This document shows, piece after piece, positions 55,408 to 64,000 of a stretch of DNA of 64,000 bases. Positions within the stretch are counted from its first letter, which is position 1. Every line of letters begins with the position of its first letter. A model generated the notes under the pieces. That model made no database searches. It was not told the DNA's origin and saw only the letters and a list, made by a program, of their open reading frames with translations. Origin of the DNA: Seiridium cupressi (Eukaryota; Ascomycota; Sordariomycetes; Amphisphaeriales; Sporocadaceae); NCBI GenBank assembly GCA_036674765.1, contig JARVKI010000030.1:1-64000 (forward strand). Reading direction: 5' to 3'. A program made the translations under genes and the position numbers.

Positions 55408-57087
55408 TCATAGAAAATTGATGCCGACTCCGACGCTTAGGCCCTTTCGCTTCTCTTCTTCGCGTCTTACAACCAGAGGTAAGCTGAAGTTTAACTCGAA
55501 CCGCGCGACCGGGTGGGCGTAGACCAGACCAAGACCTACTGCTAGGCTAGGCAGTCCCGTTGCTAGGTCTTTTGTAGCCGACAGCACACCATCCCATACC
55601 GCTCGAGAGCTCAGTCCCTGACTAAGTGGCTCTTCCCTGCCCTTTGCCTTGTTCCTTAGCGCTATCGAGCGTCCACCATTGGCGAAGAACTGGATTCGAA
55701 AAGGACTATCGGGACCGACTCTCGGCAATGGGACAAGCATATTAACGCTTCCCGCTGCGAAGACATCACCGCCTAGGGCGTCACCACCATCACGTGGGCC
55801 GAGACCACCGAGCGTGAACCCGCGAACATCTGTCGGTCCGCCCAGACTGAAGCGGTCGTTGACACGACTCGGCTTTGCACCATCAAGGCCCCAGCCAAGC
55901 GGGAGAGGGTAAAGCAGACCTGCACGCAGGCCACCACCTATCGAAATGCCTGAAAAGCCATTTACTCCTGGAACTGGGACTGGCACAGCGCCGCCAAGCT
56001 CCATCTCGCTTTTCGCAAACGCAACATCACCTCCCAATGAGCCCCATCCAGCAATTTCGCTGGCCGTCTTAATCAGGTATCCACTTTGCGGCAACATTGG
56101 GTTGTCTCTCCGATCTCGAGTGTAGAAGTATGAAATTGCACTCTTGACTGAATCGCCGGCATCACCTCGCACACTTGGGCTTGCTCGTTCACCAAGACCA
56201 GTGATTTGCCGCCATGCTCCAGTATAGCCGAACTGGTACTTATCACCCGTTGTTGGGCTGGCCCAGTTGAGTTTAGCACCACCACCCTTTACCACCTCTT
56301 CGTGGCTCGCCCAGGGCTTGTGTGTACTGCTTGCTAGACCCTCGAAGCTGAGTCGTAGATCCGGATTGCTCAGAACAGGGGTACTGAACTCAGCACTGTA
56401 TGCCGAACGTGTTCGTGTGCCAGTAGACGCATTGAGGGATAGCGATTCTGCTCCACCAAATAGGTTCCGTAGGTTCATAGTACCGTACGCGGAACCTTCC
56501 GTGTTACCCAGATCCGTACCAGTTTTCAGGAACACCTTGGACTTCTCTCGGACACGGAGGGCGATATCGAAATCGGTCGGAGACGTAGAAGAATCGGTCT
56601 GCGAGGGCTGGGAGAGGTGTACGTGTATTTGATCGTGGAAGATGTCGAACTTTTGCAGCTTTCCAACGACCTGACCTATCTCCTCCAGCATCTCTGCTAA
56701 CGAGTATCCAGTACTTCTACTACCCTCCACCAATGGCTGGAAGAGGGGGTTGAGGAAGGACTTTCGGGTGTTCTTCGCTCCATGTACTTGAACTGACGAG
56801 ACCGAAACTGGGAGAGTGCCATTTTGTTGTAACTATACCCAATTAGCTCGCACCTTGCGTAATTAAGGCAGCATAGAGCTTTACCAGATCGATGTTACGA
56901 GCTTGTGCTTGTGCCTGCTCTCTCTCTTGTGTGAGCTTCTGGTCCACGGAAGCTGTTTCTCGCTTGAGCAAGCCTTCGAAGGCCTAGGTGGGTTGTTAGC
57001 GAGCCATTGAAAACGAGAGAATGGCCGAACGCATAGTAAAGCTTGTTGACTCACATCGTCGCCCCCGAAAGTGTTGTTCTGAACCAT
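55408..57087 (-). CDS. SAM50: Sorting and assembly machinery subunit Sam50 (Tob55)
   Basis: Three exons (57087-57055, 56983-56885, 56832-55408) give 518 aa. The N-terminal region contains a charged helix (ETASVDQKLTQEREQAQAQA), then a POTRA-like domain with VSVSSVQVHGAKNTRKSFL. From about residue 150 the sequence is amphipathic beta-barrel: FLKTGTDLGNTEGSAYG, RDNPMLPQSGYLI, the loop-6 motif TDVRGFTLGGLG (VRGF) and a C-terminal beta-signal GLSVGVGINFL. This is the Omp85 family core of the mitochondrial SAM complex, which inserts barrel proteins such as Tom40 and porin into the outer membrane. The gene is essential in yeast. It shares a 539-nt divergent promoter region with UBC6. Confidence 0.95.
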
Positions 57088-57626
57088 TGCAGCGAAAGAG
57101 ACCTCTGCTGTTCTCCTCTTGCAGCTGCGAACTTGCTTGTCTCGTGAGGGTTATCCTGCATTGGAACTCGGCTTTTCCCGGGAAGCTAGAACGGCGACGT
57201 CAATTGTGGCGGTGCGCGAAAGAGCTTGGGCCAGGCTAATGGGGCCAGCCTCCGGCCTCCATAACCTGATCCTGCTTAACTCCGATTCGGGCTCGCTCCA
57301 CTCAAAGGTTAAATCGGAGCCAGCGAGGCGAGGAAGCGGATGATGCACATGCCACCTGGACCCCGTCCGAATCAGCCTCAACCCCCAGACCCAAACGACG
57401 TTCCTCCCAGTTGGAACCAGCAGCACTTCTGCCTCCGTCCCTGCCAAAGTCATTGATTTGGGGTTTGGTGTATTCTATCTCTTCGTTTGACTGTATAACC
57501 ACTGACTTGTTCCACACCGTCAATCCCCCAACTTTTCCCTCTCGCAACTCGCCTGTCGGCGGCATCGTGACACGTTCCCTTTCTCAGCATTACCAGACCT
57601 GTACTCTCCAGAATCTCGCCTTCGCA
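57088..57626. promoter_or_regulatory. Divergent promoter of SAM50 and UBC6
   Basis: 539 bases between the two ATGs on opposite strands. An upstream in-frame ATG at 57411 for UBC6 would add 72 residues without a matching family N-terminus, so it is taken as leader. Shared regulation is only inferred. Confidence 0.5.
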
Positions 57627-58424
57627 ATGGCCAGCAAAGCGGCACACAAGCGCCTCACGCGCGAGTATAAGACAATAGCACAGAATCCGCCGCCCTATAT
57701 TAGCGCGCATCCTTCAGACTCCAACATTCTCGAGTGGCATTATATCATCACCGGACCCGAGGACACCCCGTACCATGGTGGACAGTACTGGGGCACACTC
57801 ATCTTCCCGTCGAACTATCCTTTCGCACCGCCCGCAATCCGCATGCACACACCATCCGGAAGATTCCAGCCGTCGACGAGACTATGCCTGTCCATCTCCG
57901 ATTTCCATCCTAAGAGCTTTAATCCGGCGTGGGAAGTGAGCACCATCTTGATCGGCCTGCTATCGTTCATGACGAGCGAAGAGATGACCACGGGATCCAT
58001 CTCCGGCACAGAGAGAGAGCGCAAATATCTAGCCCGGCGGTCAAAGTGGTGGAACTCAACTGGAGGAGGTTCGCAGAACAAGGCAGCGCAGAAGGGCAAC
58101 ATCAAGGCTGGCGACGGCGGCGCCAAGTTCAGAGCAGAGTGGCCAGAGGTTGACAAGGAGAACCAGACATGGATTGCAGAGAACAAGATCGATCCAGCGA
58201 CGGGAGACCCCATTGGAGGAGCTAGCTGTGGTCCGCAGTTGGGCATTGCGGGCACCAGTGGGCAGACACAAGCTGTGGTCGATGCCGTAGTACAGCAACG
58301 GGACGCTGCTGGGCGAGGTTGGATGTCGAGCAGGTGGTGGATTGTGATGGGCGTTATACTAGCCTACACAGCCGTCGCGAGGTGGCTTGGCTGGGAGTCG
58401 GAGAGACCACGTCAGGGGCTATGA
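57627..58424 (+). CDS. UBC6: Ubiquitin-conjugating enzyme E2, Ubc6 (tail-anchored, ERAD)
   Basis: An intronless gene of 265 aa starting at ATG 57627, where the homologous N-terminus MASKAAHKRLTREYK begins. The UBC fold covers residues 1-160: WHYIITGPEDTPYHGG, GTLIFPSNYPFAPPAI, the active-site cysteine in RLCLSISDFHP (about residue 91) and FNPAWEVSTILIGLLSFM. The C-terminus is a single hydrophobic helix (WWIVMGVILAYTAVARWLG) with a short lumenal end, making a tail-anchored ER membrane protein. Ubc6 works with Ubc7 and the Doa10 ligase in ER-associated degradation. Length and architecture match the UBE2J2/Ubc6 family. Confidence 0.96.
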   Translation: MASKAAHKRLTREYKTIAQNPPPYISAHPSDSNILEWHYIITGPEDTPYHGGQYWGTLIFPSNYPFAPPAIRMHTPSGRFQPSTRLCLSISDFHPKSFNPAWEVSTILIGLLSFMTSEEMTTGSISGTERERKYLARRSKWWNSTGGGSQNKAAQKGNIKAGDGGAKFRAEWPEVDKENQTWIAENKIDPATGDPIGGASCGPQLGIAGTSGQTQAVVDAVVQQRDAAGRGWMSSRWWIVMGVILAYTAVARWLGWESERPRQGL

Positions 58425-59694
58425 GAGAGTGCGCAGGCCCTTGTCTCTGTGAGACGATGACTCGAGCATCATCTGAAGCCATGCTGAGGCTACATGGGAA
58501 AGATCGGCTTTGCATTTCTGGTATCGGACCCGCCAGGCGTTTCGGTGATCATGACTTCTTGTAGAATACTCGCGTACAGCGTTGGTTGATAATAGACCAC
58601 TATCTATACTATTTTATGCCTTGTCCAATGAACAAGTTGACTTGTGATCGACAGTCTTTGAATGGTCGTCAAATGAAGCAAGTCACATATCTATGGGCGT
58701 GGATTTGTTCGCTATACGGCCAACGGAGCTGGCCATCTGGTTGAGCATGGACATATCATACCGGAGGCGTGTTGCTAGACTCTTTTGCCACCTGTTATTG
58801 ATGTCAAATATTGGTACAAGTAGTAAAGACCAATGATCATTTAAATCTAAGCAATATCAAAACCAGCATTGTGATCCTCCCTCCCGTAGCTCTATCCAAT
58901 TACAAGCCACAAACTCGTCAATACTTTGATAAGACTGCCTTCCTCCAAGAATCGGCCAGAATCAACCACGATCAGTGTGCGAATAATGTCGACCAAACTC
59001 ATGTAATCATGAATTGACGCTGGTGTGATTCTACCTCCATCTCTGCCTGTTGAGCCTCAACTAGCGGATCAGCTTGCTATGCCATTTGTTCAGAACTAGT
59101 CAGCCAGTGGCATAATCAACAATCAGCCTTTCCATCCACGGGGCAGCCAGAATCAGTCAAAGCTGGAGTTACTGCCAGAATTCTTTCAGGGCCCCACCTG
59201 CTGATTAGAGTATTTGCCATCTTCTATTAAAATCACACAGGCAGAGTTTGCCATCACAAAGTTTTCACCTTGCAACCTCATCATTCCTGACCAGCCATAA
59301 CAGCTGTTGGCCATCAGGAAACCAGCAACTACATCTACTGAGTCGTCTTCCGACCTGTTTGGAAGGAACCTTTACGGTTTTTCATCCTCAGCTGCCCGTA
59401 CTCTTCAGCGCCATCCATACAAGCCACATCGCAATCTCACTCTTATCTCGTAAGCCACCTCTCCCACTCCTTCGTGCGCCTCCGGGCAGTTCTTGCATCA
59501 AACTTCCATCACGACTCCCTTCCTTCCTGCCTCGTTTCATCGAGTCAAGTTCACCTCCTCATTTTACCCCACTCCAGGCTGCTTCCACATCCGCAGTTTC
59601 CCTTTCCGTATCATACTTTCCCCGGTGGTTTCACGACCAGAATCCATTCTGACAATCCCTACAGGTTGTAGTCCAAGCAAAGCTGTCAGTCACA
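58425..59694. other. Intergenic; long pyrimidine-rich leader upstream of 59695
   Basis: About 1.27 kb. The last 300 bases are strongly C/T-rich (for example CTTCCTTCCTGCC around 59519), typical of leaders of well-expressed fungal genes. The frames at 59248-59786 come from this composition. Nothing else was recognised. Confidence 0.5.
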
Positions 59695-61177
59695 ATGTCG
59701 GATACCACCCAGATCGCAGAAAGTTCATCTGCCATGGAGTCCAAATCGACTCCCCCCCAGCCTCTGACTTCCGTCGAGGAGTGTAAGGAACCCACTGGCA
59801 CACAGGGCTGCACTGCGAAGGACACTGTAGTGTTCAACAAGGATTACGACACTATTCTCAAGTTCACGGCAGAGTGGGGTCATCTACAATACAAGGTCAA
59901 TTCCTTCAATCTCTCCTCCGCTTCTGACGCATTCGGCCGTTTGCTCTTCGGTGTCGATGGCCAGTCGAAGGACGAGCAGGGAACCCGTGTCATCGAACTG
60001 CGCGATAATGCCACTGCCTTTGCAGTCATTATGCAGATTGTTCATTTCCAATTTGGCAAGGTCCCGAAGATCCCATCAATCGATGAACTTTTCGACATCT
60101 GCATTCTGACCTCGAAGTATGAATGCACTCACTTGATTCAGCCCTGGGCAGAGAAGTGGTCTACTCTCCTGACCGGCTTCGCCAACAATGAGGATGCATC
60201 ACTCAAGAGCCACAAGGCTCTTTGGGTTGCTTGGGTCCTAGGCTGTGTCGGTCCCTTCCGAGAGATGGCCGACTCGATCATTCTGACCAGTGAGATGAAC
60301 GCAAACGGCGAGCTGATCCATGCCAGCGGCAGTAGGCTGGAGGACGTCATCCTGCCTCACGGTCTTGTTGGTAAGACCTCCTTTACTCCTTGTATCATTT
60401 TCCTTCCTTCCAAATTGCTACTGCGGTATCACTGGTTTTCTCTTTCCATTGACTCTGATCTCACTAACCTGGCTTGTTTCTGTAGATGGCATCTTCAAGA
60501 TCCGTGTCGAGGTGTTGGCTGATATCCTCGATGAGATTCGAAAGCCGATGGATCACGTATACGGCTCGAACTCTTGTTCCACTGCAGCTTATTGCAAGGT
60601 CAAATCTGACTTCCCTGCTTGCGAGATGATGATGGTTGCTTCAGCGTCCCGAACTCTCCGCCTCGCTGGACTTGACCCAGTCCCCGAAGCGACCAAGTAT
60701 GCTCAGAGCGTGGCAAGCCTCAAGGATACTATTTATGACATCGAGTATCTTCCTTGGGTCGGTAAGGATCATGCACCGCACAAGTCTCACATCGCATGCA
60801 ACCTGGGACTTAAGGATGCGATCAAATCCATTGTCAACAACATGGCCAGTCCTGTGCGCCGTATTCATCTTGAGCACCTGGCTAGACAGGCCGCAATCAC
60901 AGATGTCGACAACGGTAATGCCTTACTCGGGTTCGAGAGCAGTCTCAGTGCGACTGCTCCGGAGTTCAAGCCGGCTGACAGTCCCGCGAGTCTCGAGTCA
61001 TCGACTGACAGCAAGACCGGGGCCATGAATAATGAAGGTGTTGCTGATGGCAAGGAGAAGGTTGACGTTCAGGGCTCGGAGGAGTTGGCTTCCTCTCAAG
61101 AGATTAACAGCACTGGTGATAAGACTAGCAACGCTGGTGAGGATATCAAGACAGAGATCACTAAGGACAAGGACTAA
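59695..61177 (+). CDS. BTB-like domain protein
   Basis: Two exons (59695-60370 and 60486-61177; 115-nt intron GTAAGA...TGTAG) give 455 aa. After a 45-residue Ser/Thr/Pro tail comes a BTB-like region: YDTILKFTAEWGHLQYKVNS, AFGRLLFG, VIELRDNATAFAVIMQIVHF. Then comes a helical segment with DICILTSKYECTHLIQPWA and the conserved LWVAWVLG. The second exon continues with helices (IRVEVLADILDEIRK), four cysteines and an acidic Glu/Ser/Thr-rich end. This is the common fungal BTB arrangement without BACK or Kelch parts. It probably mediates protein-protein contacts or cullin-3 binding; the partner is unknown. The long leader suggests solid expression. Confidence 0.85.
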
Positions 61178-62479
61178 ATTGCGGATTCATGTTCTGTTTG
61201 TTGGAGTTCTTGCTTTAAGAACGAACAGTTCCGGTAAGAGTCACGTCAGAGAAATGTTTGTTCGATAAATTCGTCGTAGTTTAGGGACTACTTCATTGCC
61301 AGCCTCTGAGCAAATGACAATAAAGGGTCGTTCTTCTTTTGCAACTGGCCGCGTGGTTAATAAGCACATCCTTGAATTTGTTCAGCCTTGACGACACTTG
61401 TAACGTAGCTAATTGCTGCATCTGTCATCAAATCGCGCTTAATCCTGGTCCTCAAAGTTAGGCTTTAGGGATTCGTAAACACGTCTCAGGAATATCTGGC
61501 TCTCAATACCTCGAGTCCGCTCTGAATAGAAACCTAAGGAAGCAAGAATAACCAAAGAAAATACGTGTCACGCAAGTCTCCTTAACTACTAAACTCTCTC
61601 CTAGGCTTGGTGTTCGCCTAGAGGTGGTGGACAGGGCTCTGAATTTCTCGTGCCTCGGAATATTGAAAACATCTCGTGCTAGACTACCTGAGAGTCCTCA
61701 ATCTAATATAGCTCATAAATGACACAAAACCCTTCGTCTGGTGCAAGCTCCGCCAGGTCTTTGAACACCTCAGGTGCCTGATTTCATGATGCAGATTTGC
61801 CTTCACAGAGTCGGAACCTTTCCTCAGACAGATACAGATTGGCTTCGAATAGAGCAAAATGGTAACGCTTTGTGCCTCGAGAGAAGGATTGTCGACACGC
61901 GGCGTCTCTCCCCGACGTAACTCGTAGTAATGTGATATGACTGGTGCTCTTAACATTGAGGCGAGCTCAATGAAGTTGGTCGCTGTTGATGGGCCATCGG
62001 GCCACAAAAGGACAGATCCCATGGAACACTCATCGGAAAGACCAAAACGAATGGCAGATCGGACCTCAGAAATTGGACTTCAGAATGCTCATTTTCATTT
62101 TGCAACAGCCACAAGGAAAACAGGCCTTGGCTTGAGGCTCTTTTCGAGAACTACGGATTGATTAAACCGGAGGAGAACGCATGGAAGTTAACGTTGCAAT
62201 AAAGTATGCTATTGCCGCATAACATACCCGCGTTTGTTTTTTCTACACGAAGTTGGGTACAGTTCTCCGCCCAAACCATCTCCTCTTCCCCTTCTTAGCC
62301 CTGTGCACTACAATTAGCATCCAGAATGATTACAAGCCAAGAACTCCATGAAGTCTGACTTCTTGGAAGACATAATTCGAACTTTGGTCATGGATCAACA
62401 GCGGAAAGTATCCTCATAGCATTGTCCTCAAGCTTTGCGCGTCGCAATAAACAAGGGGTTCAGTTGACCAGAGGACATA
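61178..62479. other. Intergenic, no supported gene
   Basis: About 1.3 kb downstream of the BTB gene. Frames at 61684-62022 (minus) and 61937-62161 (plus) overlap and lack motifs. Confidence 0.45.
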
Positions 62480-62600
62480 TGGACCGCTGATTTTGTCAAA
62501 GGCAAAGACAAGCAGGTTGATATTCCTGCTGCAGGGCCTGCCCGGAGTAGGCAAAACCTACATTGCAGGCAAGTCCGCCATTGACCTTCACCATACACTC
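62480..62600 (+). pseudogene. AAA+ ATPase Walker A fragment
   Basis: The sequence encodes DFVKGKDK (about 62491-62514) and, after a one-base frame change, LIFLLQGLPGVGKTYIAGKS (about 62518-62577). This matches the DFVxGKGxGLIFLLHGPPGVGKT segment of fungal AAA+ ATPases, the Walker A nucleotide-binding loop. Neither Walker B nor the rest of the ATPase domain was seen, and the frame is broken. It is a short relic. Confidence 0.6.
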
Positions 62601-62634
62601 ACTTCAGAATCGAAATTGGATAGTTTACAAGCTG

Positions 62635-63049
62635 AAGCCGACCATCAAGTCGATGCCTGAGATCCTCCACGATATATCATTACCACGGGGGACGATACCA
62701 AAGGCCTCGTCCAGAAGAGCCGCCGGAGACAACAAGGCCATTTCTGCAGTTCTACCTGAACTCCCTATTTGCGGAAGTAATCTTCCTAGCCGCTGGTGCT
62801 TTAATCATGACAGGTACTTGTGATATTCTCTACAAAGTACTGTGGACCTTGGTGTTTGTCCTTTAGGCATGGGCTGTGCCATGGGCGGCTTGATCAATTG
62901 GTTCATTGTGGACTACCATTACGGGCAACGGGAAGTTCACTTTCATCTTTTCGCCTCTGGTATTGAGCAGCTGCAACTATCTGTGCTACAACCTTGACCA
63001 AAATTTCAGCTGGTTTGGAGCTTCGGAACACCCGTTATGGTTCCATTAG
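62635..63049 (+). pseudogene. Membrane protein fragment, frameshifted
   Basis: An open stretch up to 62813 encodes FLQFYLNSLFAEVIF and LAAGALIMTG, a hydrophobic helix. A good intron (62814-62866, GTACTT...CTTTAG) joins it to GMGCAMGGLINWFIVDYHYG, a second helix. The sequence then needs one base removed near 62928 to continue as NGKFTFIFSPLVLSSC and end NFSWFGASEHPLWFH at TAG 63049. Without that change the frame runs into TGA. The composition and the intact splice site indicate a once-functional small integral membrane protein. Family unknown; the 5' end was not found. Confidence 0.5.
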
Positions 63050-64000
63050 AGATAACCCCATGATTTACTGCGCCGGTTATTTGGCGAACCGGTTTCACCC
63101 CGGTTTCTGAGTCAAAACGGTAAACTCCTATTTACAGATGTAGGTTAGGAGAAGCTGGCAAGTTAGAGCTTGTAATTGCTCCACAGTCTTGTGGTTCGCT
63201 CATTTTTTTTTGTGGGACAGAGGTGAGCCGGTTGGAGGGCTCTGTTTGATAGCGTCGCTGAATTTTCACTGTAAATATGTGAGAAGTCAACAACTGAGAG
63301 CCTTTTATTTTGTGGGGAGTGGCATGGAACAAAAATAATGAGCAGAGCCTCAAAGCGACATTCCATCGCCCATGGTGAGGACTCTCGGATATCTCAAGAT
63401 CCTCGATATGATGCAATATCATCATATCGTGCCATTGGCGAGACTTACAGGAACATAGAAGAATATCTTAGTGAGTGCGAGCATACGTGCTGCAAATCAA
63501 TAAATATGTACAAGGTTAATTCCTGCCATAGCTATAGTTACCCATTTTTCGGCTCATCTATGACACATATAGCTATGGCCCTCAATACTACTCTCGCAAA
63601 CGACATAAGCTGCTTTCATCAAACCAGTGGAATCCAGGGTCTATATAAGTCCATTTGATGACAATAATGGCTCCCGGGACTGCGTGCCAAGAATTGAGCT
63701 GCGATTAGCAATGGCTAGACTACTACAATATGCAAGATAAGAAATCTAGAGCAGCCTTTGCTGATAGTCTGGCGGGGCGTTGTTTATTGGTTTTCCTTCT
63801 CAGAAGAGGCTTTCCCTGCTTGGGATGTGGCGCCCGCCCTGATTAAGACATCTTTTCAGTAATCCACCAGTAATAGGAGGAATCGAGGGACTGCCACGCT
63901 TTATATGGCCGAGCGATGTCGCAAGGAATGTCGGACGCCGACTTTATCGAATGTTACTTTTTGACCTGTCATAACTCGGAACTTATCCCGCCTGCTTATC
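63050..64000. other. Window end, no supported gene
   Basis: The plus frame 63338-63658 (106 codons) has no recognisable domain and overlaps a minus-strand frame. The remainder shows only short frames. Confidence 0.4.

Noticed and set aside
57411..57626. Longer N-terminus for UBC6
   Set aside because: The extra 72 residues match nothing in the Ubc6 family, which starts at the MASKAAHKRL position.

Overview
The window is nuclear DNA of a filamentous ascomycete (Pezizomycotina). The evidence is many genes split by short GT-AG introns of about 50-80 nt, ATG starts in open chromosomal context, typical fungal families (PTH11-like receptor, HET domain, DIT1/PvcA isocyanide synthase, DHA2 transporters), and a conserved eukaryotic pair (SAM50 and UBC6). 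I cannot fix the genus or class by eye. No tRNA, rRNA, CRISPR array or intact transposon was recognised.

Layout. 1-5.6 kb: a low-complexity edge, a fragment of a BTB-family gene, a spliced DHA2 transporter and a dead 3-phosphoglycerate dehydrogenase relic. 5.6-8 kb: a large fungal membrane protein. 8.4-15 kb: an accessory zone with an FAD monooxygenase, a broken HET-domain gene and an internally deleted MFS transporter. 15.7-24.1 kb: a small secreted protein, then a compact set that reads as a natural-product locus: an isocyanide synthase fused to a 2-oxoglutarate dioxygenase (minus strand), and across a shared 1.3-kb promoter region a group A flavin monooxygenase and a monocarboxylate-type MFS transporter (plus strand). 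24.5-33 kb: a membrane protein of unknown function, a frameshifted flavin-containing monooxygenase and a long BTB protein. 35.5-41 kb: a short-chain dehydrogenase, then a secreted CAP protein flanked by two divergent genes that share a motif and look like a new paralogous family. 42-46.7 kb: a small spliced gene, a medium-chain reductase and a PTH11-like 7-TM protein. 46.7-49.6 kb is empty. 49.6-53.8 kb: another SDR, a 57-codon IF1-like micro-gene and an MFS transporter. 55.4-61.2 kb: housekeeping genes SAM50 and UBC6 from a divergent promoter, and a BTB-like protein. The last 3 kb holds relics of an AAA ATPase and of a membrane protein.

How genes work together. Known isocyanide chemistry (PvcA/PvcB, IsnA/IsnB) uses exactly the two activities fused in the 16.7-18.8 kb gene: conversion of an amino-acid amine to an isonitrile, then 2OG/Fe(II) oxidation. 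The flanking FAD monooxygenase and exporter-like MFS would tailor and move the product. No P450, methyltransferase or transcription factor is adjacent, so this would be a minimal cluster. Exon models below were assembled by hand from splice sites and reading frame; the frames close exactly in every model called with confidence of 0.8 or more.
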